Source: Planctomycetota bacterium (GTDB lineage: Bacteria > Planctomycetota > Phycisphaerae > Phycisphaerales > UBA5793). From it: DNA of 64,000 bases. The translations under genes and the position numbers were made by a program. The notes below the pieces were generated by a model, which worked only from the letters and a program-made list of their open reading frames with translations, was not told where the DNA came from and did not search any database. The DNA is taken from assembly GCA_963205185.1 (NCBI GenBank), contig CAUJHZ010000058.1, positions 93,697 through 157,696 on the forward strand, read 5' to 3'. The stretch's first letter is position 1. Every line of letters starts with the position of its first letter. This document shows positions 15,520 to 25,958 of the stretch, in pieces.

Positions 15520-17244
15520 CTGGTTGAGTTCGGTCGCTAGTCTGTCGTACAACGCGTCAATGGCCAAGCCATGTCCCGCAGTCGTGCTTGCTGGATCGAT
15601 GCCAAACGTGCGGAGACCCGCCGCCAGTCTTTGCGGAAAGGAGGCTCCACGTCTGTGCGCGTCCAACTGTCTCAGATCATTCAGGGAGAACAAGTGGCTG
15701 CAGGGGCTGGGATCAAACGAGGCCGTGAATCGCGATACGACGTCGGAACGATCGGTGGCGAGATCTAGTCCTGCCTGCTGGGCGATCAGGCTGAGTTCCA
15801 CGAGTCGGCAGAGGCACTTCAGCGAGCGGAAATCCTTAATGCTCGTTCTTTCGGCTCCCAAACCGATCAACAACTCACGCAACACTCGCTCACTCAGCCC
15901 TTCTCCGACCAGTTGATAGAGGTCTTTGCACCGATCCACGAACGCGTCACGCGTCGCAGAGATCGGTACATGTCGGCAAATCGGCTCAACAGCGTCGGCT
16001 TTCCACCAGCCGTGGTACTCAAGCCATTGTCGATCAAGCGAAACCACATCTGCTGATTTGACCACGCGCCCGAGCACACGACTTGCCAGCACCGCGACGG
16101 CCTCCCCGAGTTCGACCAGACCAAACACGATTTCGCGAGCGCGAATGCCTATATTGCGCACCGACTGCAACTCTCCGGTCGACGCGGTTGGTGGCGAAAC
16201 GGAGTGACGGTGGTAATGCCGAACAATGTCTGGATGGTTGGCCTCATAGAGCTTTCTGACTTCAAGGCGGATGAGATCTCGGTCGATGCGACCGCAGTAT
16301 CCGACAGCCCATTGACCGCCATATGAAACGGTCCCACTCTCGGGGATGATGGTGTACTCGGGTCGTCCCTCGAACCGACCGAGCACATCATCCTTGACGT
16401 ACACGAAAGCCATTCCCTGGCCGCGCCAGTTGTCGTCAGTGATGGCTCCGGGTATGCCTGGCCAGTTTAGTTCCCCGAAGTGATTCGCATCCTCCGATAC
16501 TGGAAGGGCACCGGGTCGAATCAGCAACCGGTGACCCCAGATGTCAACGTGGAACTGTGAGTCACTGCCTGTAATCGTCTGAATCCGAATGAACGCGTCT
16601 CGAAAGCGATACTCCTTGTACGGTTCGCCGCCGAGCAGGGATCGCGCTTGCTCATCGTTGTCGACGATCCATCGCTCGTAGAAGACGCATACGACTGATC
16701 GTTGCCGGAGCGAGGCGTAATCTTGCAAGTAATCCCTTAGAATCGTGACGCTGCTAGGAGTTTCGTGAAAGTGCTCGTAGATGGAGACTGGCTTGACGAC
16801 TAGCACGTCGGGTGTCGGTTGTGCTGGCTCGTCCCAGTGGACGGCAGCGCTCTCTTCGACGCGAGGAATCAGCCCGTACGTCATCAACAAGCCCGGATCG
16901 GGATGCTGGACCGTCCGGTTGTTCGACGTCCAGCTCAGGACTAACGGTTCGATGTCGTCGGGGATTGCAGAAGTTCCGAAGATCCAGAAGCGAGGATGGT
17001 ACTTCCAGTCTCCGGGAGATGGGTAGGGGCCTGAAGTGCTCACTTCATGACCCAGCTCCGGTTCTCCAGTGATCGCCTCGTACTCTGCTTCGCGCACAAG
17101 TCCGCAGGTGAGCGTCCTTGCACAAAGCCCCGTCGCTGTCTGCTCTTCCCAGGACTCGGCAAGTGTGACGACTGGGCCATCGTCCGCCAACCGGGACTTG
17201 AGCGAAGCGAACACGTCTGGCCATCGGGCACTCGAATCATCCAT
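15493..17244 (-). CDS. Uncharacterised 583-residue protein with C-terminal HEPN-like R-x4-H motif
   Basis: No named family is recognised for the 583 residues. The N-terminal half is mixed alpha/beta, with WKYHPRFWIFGTSAIPDD, VVCVFYERWIVDNDEQA and AFIRIQTITGSDSQFHVDIW. The C-terminal region is helical and carries SLNDLRQLDAHRRG, whose Arg525 and His530 have the R-x4-H spacing of HEPN ribonucleases. It is followed by FGIDPASTTAGHGLAIDALY. It is the first gene of a minus-strand trio that continues with a second R-x4-H protein and the HNH-like protein. I suspect a defence or toxin function, but this is not shown by any catalytic domain beyond the motif. Confidence 0.65.
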   Translation of the reverse strand: MDDSSARWPDVFASLKSRLADDGPVVTLAESWEEQTATGLCARTLTCGLVREAEYEAITGEPELGHEVSTSGPYPSPGDWKYHPRFWIFGTSAIPDDIEPLVLSWTSNNRTVQHPDPGLLMTYGLIPRVEESAAVHWDEPAQPTPDVLVVKPVSIYEHFHETPSSVTILRDYLQDYASLRQRSVVCVFYERWIVDNDEQARSLLGGEPYKEYRFRDAFIRIQTITGSDSQFHVDIWGHRLLIRPGALPVSEDANHFGELNWPGIPGAITDDNWRGQGMAFVYVKDDVLGRFEGRPEYTIIPESGTVSYGGQWAVGYCGRIDRDLIRLEVRKLYEANHPDIVRHYHRHSVSPPTASTGELQSVRNIGIRAREIVFGLVELGEAVAVLASRVLGRVVKSADVVSLDRQWLEYHGWWKADAVEPICRHVPISATRDAFVDRCKDLYQLVGEGLSERVLRELLIGLGAERTSIKDFRSLKCLCRLVELSLIAQQAGLDLATDRSDVVSRFTASFDPSPCSHLFSLNDLRQLDAHRRGASFPQRLAAGLRTFGIDPASTTAGHGLAIDALYDRLATELNQCATAIATV

Positions 17245-17624
17245 GCATCTGATTCCTGAGTCAGCGCTGAGTGGTCGATCCGAGCTTGCGACATCGGTCG
17301 GGCGGTTACCGAGTTCGGGCTACTTCGCCTTTCACCCCGCGCCGCTGCCCCTGGCATTCTACCGAGTCAGGCGCTTCAGTGCGCGAACACCGTTGCGCCC
17401 CCTCACCGAGCGCAACAGTGGGGGTTGCGCTCCCTACTGGAAAGACAACCCCCTCATAACCCCGTACCCTGCGAAACAGAGACTCGGAGAGACTTTTGGC
17501 CCAAACCGGCGCTTTTGGCGACTCCGGCCGCGCTCATCGGTTATGACCTCGGCGCGGGCAGAGGCACGGCCCGACATCGAGCCCTCCGCCAAGTCCTTGC
17601 AGAACAGTGGCCTGCAAACGCAAA
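17245..17624. other. Non-coding stretch between the defence block and the tRNA terminators
   Basis: About 380 bases upstream of the 583-residue gene hold no convincing gene. The short ORFs here lack a ribosome site and recognisable sequence. It should contain the promoter of the minus-strand trio, but no clear -35/-10 pair stood out. No duplicate of the adjacent tRNA 3' end was seen, so an integration scar at the tRNA is not supported. Confidence 0.4.
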
Positions 17625-17648
17625 CGCCGCCGAGGTCTCTCGGCGGCG
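17625..17648 (-). terminator. Second hairpin downstream of tRNA-fMet
   Basis: A perfect 10-bp stem (CGCCGCCGAG with CTCGGCGGCG) encloses a 4-base loop. On the minus strand it is followed by TTTGCGTTT. It lies after the first terminator and probably acts as a back-up that insulates the accessory block. Confidence 0.6.
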
Positions 17649-17664
17649 ATTCCATTAAACCACA

Positions 17665-17690
17665 GGGCCGGCTGCATTTGCAACCGGCCC
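17665..17690 (-). terminator. Hairpin terminator immediately after tRNA-fMet
   Basis: A 7-bp GC stem (GGGCCGG / CCGGCCC) has a 12-base loop and begins 5 bases after the tRNA 3' end. On the minus strand it is followed by TGTGGTTTAA, only moderately U-rich. Its position makes it the expected terminator of the tRNA transcript. Confidence 0.65.
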
Positions 17691-17695
17691 TTCAA

Positions 17696-17769
<74 letters not shown>

Positions 17770-17787
17770 ATCCTTTGGCGGAAATGG

Positions 17788-17816
17788 ACATTAGGCCCAC
17801 GCTGCGGAACCGTCAA
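17788..17816 (-). promoter_or_regulatory. Sigma-70 promoter of tRNA-fMet
   Basis: On the minus strand TTGACG (17816-17811) is followed after exactly 17 bases by TAATGT (17793-17788), close matches to the -35 and -10 boxes. The expected transcription start lies about 10-12 bases before the tRNA 5' end, leaving a very short leader. Confidence 0.75.
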
Positions 17817-17981
17817 CATTCTTCACCCCTCGGGGCTATCGAATGCGGGTCGAGCCCCGGTCCGGCCGATGCTCTCAACGCCGCTGCCGCGCTTCCGCCT
17901 CCAAGACCCTGCCGCGACCACGCGCGTTCGACGCCGGTGCCGCCGCGACCGTCTCAGCCTTGCCGACCTGGAGTCAGTCAC

Positions 17982-18845
17982 ATGTGCCGCTTCACCCTCT
18001 ACGTCGGCCCGCCCATTACGCTGTGCTCGCTTATCACCGAGCCGACCCACTCGCTCATCCACCAGAGCTTCGAGAGCCGCGAGCGCGAGGAGCCGCTCAA
18101 CGGAGACGGGTTCGGCGTGGCGTGGTACGCGCCGGCGATCAGCCCGCAGCCCGCGACGTTTCGATCGATCTCGCCGGCGTGGAGCAACCGCAACCTGCGC
18201 GAACTGTGCCGCGTCACGCGGACGCACTGCGCCCTGGCCCACGTCCGCGCTGCGACGCGCGGTCTGCCGGTGACGGAAACCAATTGCCACCCATTCACCA
18301 GCGGTCCGTTCGCCTTCATGCACAATGGTGATGTGGCTGGCTTCGAGCGGCTCCGCCGGCGCATCATCGCCGATCTGTCCGACGACGCGTTTCACGCGGT
18401 GTTCGGCACGACCGACTCGGAACATCTCTTTGCGATGTTTCTCGATGAGCACGCCGCGCTCGGCTCGAACGGCTCGACCACTGAGACGCTCGCCGAGGCG
18501 CTCGAGCGGACGCTTCAGCGGCTCGTGCGCCTGACGCGCGAGGCCGGCATCGATCAGTCGTGCTATCTCAACATCGCCGTGGCCGACGGGCGCCACGCAG
18601 TCGCGTCGCGTTGCAGCACCGATTCGCGCGGGCGGGCGGACTCGCTCTACGTGCACACCGGGCGTCGCTACGTCTGCGAGGGCGGGGTCTGCCGCATGAT
18701 CGCGCCGACGGATGGCGCCGGCCCGACGGTCATCATCAGTTCCGAGCCGCTCAGCGACGATCCGGGCTGGACGGAAGTGCCCGTCAACCACCTCGTCATC
18801 GTCGGCGAAGACCGATCCGTCTCCACGCGCCCGTGCGAGATGTAA
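17982..18845 (+). CDS. Class II glutamine amidotransferase (EgtC/YafJ-like)
   Basis: The protein has 287 residues. I choose the ATG at 17982 because it places Cys at position 2 (MCRFTLYVG), the N-terminal nucleophile of Ntn-type glutamine amidotransferases after Met removal. Upstream in-frame sequence overlaps the tRNA promoter. Other family motifs are EEPLNGDGFGVAWYAP, CALAHVRAATRG and NCHPFTSGPFAFMHNGDVAGF. It would hydrolyse Gln, or a gamma-glutamyl amide as EgtC does in ergothioneine synthesis; no other ergothioneine genes are nearby. It is convergent with the amidohydrolase/ligase operon, 2 bases away, and I infer that it works on the same chemistry. Confidence 0.9.
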   Translation: MCRFTLYVGPPITLCSLITEPTHSLIHQSFESREREEPLNGDGFGVAWYAPAISPQPATFRSISPAWSNRNLRELCRVTRTHCALAHVRAATRGLPVTETNCHPFTSGPFAFMHNGDVAGFERLRRRIIADLSDDAFHAVFGTTDSEHLFAMFLDEHAALGSNGSTTETLAEALERTLQRLVRLTREAGIDQSCYLNIAVADGRHAVASRCSTDSRGRADSLYVHTGRRYVCEGGVCRMIAPTDGAGPTVIISSEPLSDDPGWTEVPVNHLVIVGEDRSVSTRPCEM

Positions 18846-18847
18846 AG

Positions 18848-19567
18848 TCACATCGTGCTCAGCGCGGCCCTGCAGGTGGCGACCAGGTCGGCCACGAGGC
18901 GCCGCCATGCCGTGCGCGAGCCGGCGGCAAAGCGCTGATTCACCTCGAGTTCCATCGCGGCGTAGCGCGCGGCCGGACAGCGCCGGCGAAAGGTCGTCTG
19001 GATGCCATCCGAGACGCCGCGATACGGCTGGTTGCGATGAACCGTCAGTTCCGGCCGCGCCTGGCGCAGCGCCGCCTGCCAGCGCGTGCAGAGCAGGCGT
19101 TCGGCTCTGCGCGATGGATCGAAGAGCAGGCCGACGTCGGTGCGTCGGACGACGCCGTCGAGCACGGGCGTGAAGGTGTGCATGGCGAGGTGAACGACGC
19201 GCTGCGAACGGCCCAGCGCGCTTTCAATGGCCTGCTCCACCTGCCGCCGGTGGGGGTGGTAGTAGTCGCGCAGAATCTGCTCGCGCTGGGCGTCTGGCAA
19301 CGGCCGCGTGATTTTCGAAAACAGCGCGCGGTCGTGCGGCGACCGATTGAGTTCGACCAGCAGCCGCGTCGTGGTGGAGGCGATGAGCGGCGCGTGCAGC
19401 GCGGCGGCGAAGGCGCGGCCCATGTCGAGCGATCCGGGATCCCAACCGCGGTGAGACGCGAGCAGTTCAGCGTGGCCGGCGAACAGCGGCGCATACGGTC
19501 GAGGCACGCGATTGCCGCCGTGCTCGCACGTAACGATGACCGCGATGCGCTCAGACCGCCGGGCCAC
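18848..19567 (-). CDS. N-formylglutamate amidohydrolase family protein
   Basis: The 239-residue protein matches the zinc-dependent N-formylglutamate amidohydrolase fold: VTCEHGGNRVP (metal-binding His), HRGWDPGSLDMGR, ELNRSPHD and VVHLAMHTFTPVLDGVVR. Enzymes of this family cleave N-acyl glutamate-type amides. There is no histidine-degradation (hut) context here, so the true substrate is probably the product of the neighbouring ligases. It starts at GTG 19567 and overlaps the upstream GCS2 gene by 17 bases, so it is the last gene of the operon. Confidence 0.88.
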   Translation of the reverse strand: MARRSERIAVIVTCEHGGNRVPRPYAPLFAGHAELLASHRGWDPGSLDMGRAFAAALHAPLIASTTTRLLVELNRSPHDRALFSKITRPLPDAQREQILRDYYHPHRRQVEQAIESALGRSQRVVHLAMHTFTPVLDGVVRRTDVGLLFDPSRRAERLLCTRWQAALRQARPELTVHRNQPYRGVSDGIQTTFRRRCPAARYAAMELEVNQRFAAGSRTAWRRLVADLVATCRAALSTM

Positions 19568-20807
19568 GGAACATCACTCCGCGCTGCAGACAGTCGCACA
19601 ATTGGCCATACACCTCGCGCAACCGCGGCCGCGACGGCTCCGGACCCAGCACCCGCATGAGTCGAGTCGCCAGCGTGCCTTCGTCGAGGATGATGCGCAG
19701 CGCCGCCTTGATTTCATCGGCGACGTCGGGATGGCTCAGCACCAGCGACTCGGCGAGGTGCCGCCAGAGTTCGCCGACCGTGCATGCATCGACCGGCAGG
19801 CCGAGCGTCTCGAGGTAGCCGCGATTCTCGATGCGCGCCGTCTCAGCGCTGCGGACCGCGGCGAGGAAGATTTCCGCCAGCGGCTCGATCGACCAGCGCT
19901 GCTGGCTGAGCGTATCCGACCAGCGCTGCTCACACAGAGCGCGGACGAGTTCGATGACCATGCGGATGACGGCCAGGTCGGCTATCACCGTTTCCTGCAC
20001 ATCCAGCACGCGAATCTCGATGGCATCGCGGTCGAAGCGCGCGATCGCCCCGCGCGCGTTGAGCCATTCATGCTGCAGGATGCCCGCCGGGTCGTGCGGA
20101 GCGATGTCGACGTAGAGGCGCTGGAGGATTTCTGTCTCATAAGCGGCGCGTGTGTACACGGCCTCGGGGATCACTGCGCCGCTGACAGACGGTATCCGTC
20201 GCGCGTTGTGGCGATACACCTCGAGCCGGTTATCGAGCAGTCCCGTAGCGCACGAGTCGAGCACTGGGCTGCTCGCGGCCAGGCCCGGCAGGATGGGCAG
20301 CGCGAGACGGATGGCCGCATGCAGCCGGCCGAACTCCTCGTCATTGCCGAATGGCAGGTTCAGGTGCGCGCTCTGCAGGTTCGCCCAGCCGTGCCCCTGG
20401 CAGGAGAAGATGCGATCGAACGCCTCGTAAGTGGGGCTGTACTCGTGCGGCCAGAGGCGCATCTCTCTGTGCGGGTCCATCCACGGGTGCACTGCGCCGG
20501 GCATGAGGCGCGCGCCGCGCGCCTCGAGAATCGTGTTGATCGCTCGCACCTGCTCGTTGAACGGCTCGACGAGCGGCCCCAGCGCCCGGGCCGGCTCGGT
20601 GGTCTTCACTTCGATCACGTGCAGCGCCAGTTCATTGGACCACGTGATCTCGCCCGCCTCGTAATCGGAGGTGTACGAGCCGACGGCGGCACGGATGACC
20701 TCGTCGCAGATCGGCATGACGTCGAGCGTCTGCCGATTCACGATCATGTATTCAAGTTCGACGCCGAAGCCTTCGAAGAGGTGCAGCGTCCGATCAGAAG
20801 CACTCAT
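19551..20807 (-). CDS. GCS2-type carboxylate-amine ligase (glutamate-cysteine ligase family)
   Basis: The 418-residue protein opens with the GCS2 signature FEGFGVELEYMIVNRQTLDV and continues with GEITWSNELALHVIEVKTTEP, HPWMDPHREMRLWP and QSAHLNLPFGNDEEF. GCS2 enzymes (the YbdK and glutamate-cysteine ligase superfamily) join a gamma-carboxylate to an amine using ATP. The start overlaps the RimK-like stop by 4 bases (ATGA). Being next to an ATP-grasp ligase and an N-acyl-glutamate hydrolase, it probably builds a glutamyl-amide compound; the amine partner is unknown. Confidence 0.9.
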   Translation of the reverse strand: MSASDRTLHLFEGFGVELEYMIVNRQTLDVMPICDEVIRAAVGSYTSDYEAGEITWSNELALHVIEVKTTEPARALGPLVEPFNEQVRAINTILEARGARLMPGAVHPWMDPHREMRLWPHEYSPTYEAFDRIFSCQGHGWANLQSAHLNLPFGNDEEFGRLHAAIRLALPILPGLAASSPVLDSCATGLLDNRLEVYRHNARRIPSVSGAVIPEAVYTRAAYETEILQRLYVDIAPHDPAGILQHEWLNARGAIARFDRDAIEIRVLDVQETVIADLAVIRMVIELVRALCEQRWSDTLSQQRWSIEPLAEIFLAAVRSAETARIENRGYLETLGLPVDACTVGELWRHLAESLVLSHPDVADEIKAALRIILDEGTLATRLMRVLGPEPSRPRLREVYGQLCDCLQRGVMFRGPAV

Positions 20808-22273
20808 GAACGTGATTTCCCTTCCGTGCGGGCGCGCACCCGCGCCAGGAATCCCTGCATGATGCGATCGTAGAGATCATCCTTGAGCACCTGGTCCTCG
20901 TAGCCGGCGTCGATGTTTGGGTTGTCATTGACTTCGATGACCACACCCTTGCGGCCGATCTCCTTGAGATCGACCCCGTAGAGCCCGTTGCCCATGAGTG
21001 CGGCCGCCCGCACCGCGGCCCGGACGATCGACCTGGGCGCCGACTCGATCGGGAGCGAATCGACTTTGCCGTACGATCGTTCGCCGTCGCGGTCGTGCTT
21101 GACGATCTGCCAGTGCCTGTGGGCCATGTGGTAGCGGCATGCCCAGAGCGGCTGGCCGGCGAACACACCGATGCGCCAGTCGAACTCGGTCGGGAGGAAT
21201 TCCTGCGCGACGAGCAGATCGGATTTTTCGAGCAGCTCCTCGACGCGTTGGGCGAGGTCTTCCTCCGTGTGCACCTTGACCACGCCGTGCGAGAAGGAGC
21301 TGTCGGGCTGCTTGAGCACGCACGGCAGGCCGAGCGTGGGCACGATCTGATCGACGTTGCCGCGATGGACGATGAGCGTGCGCGGCGAAGGGATCTGGTG
21401 CCGCTGCAGGGCCTCGGCGAGGAACACCTTATTCGTGCACCGCACGATCGACTCCGGATCGTCGATGACCACGAGACCCTCGGCGGCTGCACGGCGCGAG
21501 AAGCGGAACGTATGGTGGTTCACCGCCGTCGTCTCGCGAATGAACAGCGCATCGAATTCGGCGATGCGGCCGTAGTCGTCCTTGGTGATCATCGTGGCGT
21601 CGAAGCCGACGTGTTCGGCGGCGCGGGTGAACTTCTTGAGCGCTTTGTCGTTGGACGGCGAATCGGCCGCCTTGGGGTCGTGCAGGATCGCCAGGTCATA
21701 CAGCGCCGGCTTGCGCCGGGTAACGCTGCGTGTGTGCCCGGCAAAGTGTCGCGTCGCCACGTCGATGAGAAACGGCCAGTGCGGGTCAGGTACGTCGCTG
21801 GCGGGAATCGGCTTGATGTGCACGAGACGCCATCGGTCGTCGCGCACGAAGTGGGCCCGCAGCATCGGCGCCGGGAAGAGATTGAACAGCTGCAGCGCCA
21901 GGCGCGTGTAGCGCTGCGCCATGTTGTGCCCGAAGTACACGCTGAGCACGAAATGGTCCGACTGGATCGGGCTCAGGCAGTGTTGCACCAGCTCGTCGAG
22001 ATCGTCGGTGACCGAGCGCACGATGGTCAGCGAGCGCATGTCCTGGATGGTGGTGACGCTCGGCAGCGGCCGGTGGCCGCGCGCCGCGGCCAGCAATGAG
22101 ACGTAATAGCCCGTGGACTGATAGCGGTACGACCGGCTGAGATTGAATACGCGCGTGTGCCGGCGGCCGCTGTAGGCGGCGTCGGTGAGATAGTTGCGCC
22201 CGGAGACGACTTCGACTCCGGGCATGTTCGAGGGCCAGTCGGATGGATCACTGACCACGATCAGCGCGGACAT
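20804..22273 (-). CDS. RimK-like ATP-grasp amidoligase with N-terminal RLAN-type domain
   Basis: This 489-residue protein is about 200 residues longer than classical RimK. The extra N-terminal region (IVVSDPSDWPSNMPGVEVV, YLTDAAYSGRRHTRVFNLS) fits the RLAN domain of RimK-like ligases. The ATP-grasp part has FIRETTAVNHHTFRFSR, LPCVLKQPDSSFSHGVVKV, VAQEFLPTEFDWRIGVF and the metal-binding end YGVDLKE...VIEVNDNPNID. Such enzymes ligate amino acids, often glutamate, to peptides or proteins. ATG 22273 overlaps the C39 gene by 26 bases; ATG 22225 is an alternative but would trim the conserved domain. It is the central ligase of the operon. Confidence 0.92.
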   Translation of the reverse strand: MSALIVVSDPSDWPSNMPGVEVVSGRNYLTDAAYSGRRHTRVFNLSRSYRYQSTGYYVSLLAAARGHRPLPSVTTIQDMRSLTIVRSVTDDLDELVQHCLSPIQSDHFVLSVYFGHNMAQRYTRLALQLFNLFPAPMLRAHFVRDDRWRLVHIKPIPASDVPDPHWPFLIDVATRHFAGHTRSVTRRKPALYDLAILHDPKAADSPSNDKALKKFTRAAEHVGFDATMITKDDYGRIAEFDALFIRETTAVNHHTFRFSRRAAAEGLVVIDDPESIVRCTNKVFLAEALQRHQIPSPRTLIVHRGNVDQIVPTLGLPCVLKQPDSSFSHGVVKVHTEEDLAQRVEELLEKSDLLVAQEFLPTEFDWRIGVFAGQPLWACRYHMAHRHWQIVKHDRDGERSYGKVDSLPIESAPRSIVRAAVRAAALMGNGLYGVDLKEIGRKGVVIEVNDNPNIDAGYEDQVLKDDLYDRIMQGFLARVRARTEGKSRS

Positions 22274-23006
22274 GCATTGCCTCTTCCGTTGTTCTCCGGT
22301 CCTTCGGTTCGAGGATCAGGAGATTGGCGTCGTACGTGATGGATCCGAGCATGATGGAGCAGATGAGCCGGTCAATATCCACGTGGTAGCGCAGGTCCGG
22401 CGAGTGGGGGTTGCTCGCCAGCGGGTCGGCGACGAGCACCTGCCGCGTCGCGGCGTCGTAGCCGCAGAGCACGACGAAGTGGCCGGTCGGTTCGCCGCGC
22501 AAATCGTCGGCGACGGCCCGATCGCTGGGAAAGAGTTCGCGCGAGCACTGGTAGAGGTACGTGGCGCTCAGGCCCGTCAGAATCGGAATCTTCCGCTTGA
22601 GAAACTTGCGAAAGAGCGCTGCGTTCATTTCTTCAAAGCGGAGTTCGCCTCCGGTGGCGAGGAACTCGAGGTACAGTTGCGTCGCGTAGTGGAGGCGAGG
22701 CGAAGTCTTGAACGCCAGTTGCGCCTTGAGCCGCTCGCTGAGATTCGGCGCATCCGGCCCGAACCACGTCGGGTCGAACAGGTCGAGGTTCCACGTGTAG
22801 ATGCGAGCCTTGTAGCCGCGGCGGATGCCGTGAATGCCCAGCATCACCGCCAGGGTGCCGCCGTCGGCGAGCCGGCCCGTCTGCTCGATGACGTCTTCGA
22901 GCGGCAGGTGATCGTTGAAATAGCCGTACACCGCCTGCAGGCACGTCGGACCGCACGTCGTGTCATTCGGCTGAGCCTGGATGTCAAAGTGCAGTTGCGT
23001 CTTCAT
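22248..23006 (-). CDS. C39-like cysteine peptidase
   Basis: The 252-residue protein has the papain-like C39 pattern near its N-terminus: QPNDTTCGPTCLQAVYGYF (catalytic Cys18 with an adjacent oxyanion Gln/Asn context), then GHFVVLCGYD for the His and VADPLASN for the Asp/Asn. C39 domains usually cut leader peptides at Gly-Gly sites, but here there is no ABC transporter and no signal peptide, so it is a stand-alone cytoplasmic peptidase. Its coding region overlaps the RimK-like gene, which suggests that it processes the ligase's peptide substrate or product. Confidence 0.85.
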   Translation of the reverse strand: MKTQLHFDIQAQPNDTTCGPTCLQAVYGYFNDHLPLEDVIEQTGRLADGGTLAVMLGIHGIRRGYKARIYTWNLDLFDPTWFGPDAPNLSERLKAQLAFKTSPRLHYATQLYLEFLATGGELRFEEMNAALFRKFLKRKIPILTGLSATYLYQCSRELFPSDRAVADDLRGEPTGHFVVLCGYDAATRQVLVADPLASNPHSPDLRYHVDIDRLICSIMLGSITYDANLLILEPKDRRTTEEAMHVRADRGQ

Positions 23007-23027
23007 GGCAATGGCGGAGCGAGCGAT

Positions 23028-24188
23028 TCAGACCGGCCAGAACCCCTTGATCACCTCGATGAGGATCAGGATGATAATGATCCACTCGAGCACTTCCATG
23101 CGCACCGTCGTCTGCCGGTCAGTGATCTTTGAATAGATCGTGTCAACCGTCTGCAGTTTGCGGTTGATGTTCGCGCCCCATTGCGGCAGGTGAAAGCGCT
23201 GAGAGACGGCCCGGTACACGCGGGCGAGGTACTGGTCGCCGACCAGTTTCATCGAGTGGGTGACTCCTTCGAAGAGGATGGCCGAGTCGGCGTGGAAGAT
23301 GCCCAGCCGACGCAACTGCCCGCCGCCGATGCCCAGAAACGTCTGGCGCGGTCCCTTGAACCGAGCCAGCAGTTCGTACGACGCGTCAAGCACGCGCTCG
23401 AGTTCATCGTCGAGCGAGCGCATCTGCACGAGTTGCACATTGGCGAACTCAAGAATCGATCGCACGTCGCCGGGGTCCGGACCGAGCAGGATCGCCGCGT
23501 GCCAGTCGATGACGGCCCGGTCGCCGGCCCCGTAGCCGATCGACAGCGAGAGCGCATCGTCAATCTCCTGGTTCGACAGCGGCTCGCGCTCGGCGCGGAG
23601 GATGCGCGCGACCGTGGCGCGGCGCCGGCCGATGAACTCCTCCGCCCGTTCGCCGGCGGCCGACTCGATCTCGAAAATGACGTAATCCTCGATCGGCGGC
23701 GCGATGCGCGGCTTGCTGACGGCGGCGCCCAGCGCGGCCAGCGTTCTTTCGACGTGTTCGCGGGCCCGCTGCGCCAGCGGCAGGTGGTCATAGAGCAGAT
23801 CGCTCAATTCGGCCAGGTCTTCAAACGGGCACGCCAGCGGAATCGAGAATCGAACCGACGCTGCGCCGAAGGCATAAAGCACCACATCCACCATCACGTC
23901 GATCTGAAACGCCCCGAGCGCCATCGGCTCGGTCTGTACCGCGATCGACAGCGGCACCGTCGGTCCGGGCACCGACTGCGGCGCCCGCTTCTTCTTCTGG
24001 ATCACCATGCGGCGGCTGCTGGCGGCGATTGCCCGTTCCGCTTCGTTGAGGTTGATGCCGAATCCGACGTCAAACGCAAAGCAGGTGTGGCACACGCCCC
24101 GCACGATCGTCGAGGGCGCGCCCACGACGGCCGGCGTCGTGGAGCCGGTCGGGGACAGCGGCGCGAGGTTGGAAGCGTCGTGCGTCAC
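23028..24188 (-). CDS. RMD1/YagE (DUF155)-family membrane-anchored protein
   Basis: The protein has 386 residues starting at GTG 24188. The C-terminal layout matches the RMD1/YagE family: a soluble domain (LEFANVQLVQMRSLDDELER), a helical stretch and a terminal hydrophobic anchor directly after LEW (MEVLEWIIIILILIEVIKG). In eukaryotes RMD1 relatives are mitochondrial; the bacterial function is not known. It is 21 bases upstream of the C39 gene on the same strand and may be the first gene of the amidoligase operon, giving it a membrane link. Confidence 0.78.
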   Translation of the reverse strand: MTHDASNLAPLSPTGSTTPAVVGAPSTIVRGVCHTCFAFDVGFGINLNEAERAIAASSRRMVIQKKKRAPQSVPGPTVPLSIAVQTEPMALGAFQIDVMVDVVLYAFGAASVRFSIPLACPFEDLAELSDLLYDHLPLAQRAREHVERTLAALGAAVSKPRIAPPIEDYVIFEIESAAGERAEEFIGRRRATVARILRAEREPLSNQEIDDALSLSIGYGAGDRAVIDWHAAILLGPDPGDVRSILEFANVQLVQMRSLDDELERVLDASYELLARFKGPRQTFLGIGGGQLRRLGIFHADSAILFEGVTHSMKLVGDQYLARVYRAVSQRFHLPQWGANINRKLQTVDTIYSKITDRQTTVRMEVLEWIIIILILIEVIKGFWPV

Positions 24189-24236
24189 GGGAGGAGTCGA
24201 GCGGAGCCGTCGGACCGTCGCCGCTCGACCCGTTGA

Positions 24237-25799
<1,563 letters not shown>

Positions 25800-25958
25800 G
25801 AGATGACCGTTGAGTTGCTGTCCGGGAAGTGATGGTGGTGGGGCCACGCCGCAGAGGAGATTGCACCATCGTCGGAATGGCACGGCTGTCGGGCTGGACA
25901 GAAGCGCGGACAACCGGTAGATGCGGGCAGGGGGGAACCTTGGCCTGAGCGGCCGACC

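Noticed and set aside
17434..17655. 73-codon minus-strand ORF after the tRNA
   Set aside because: It runs through the terminator hairpin, lacks a ribosome site and shows no family.
19512..20873. 453-codon plus-strand frame
   Set aside because: Antisense to the GCS2 gene; residues are Arg/Ala-rich without a family signal.
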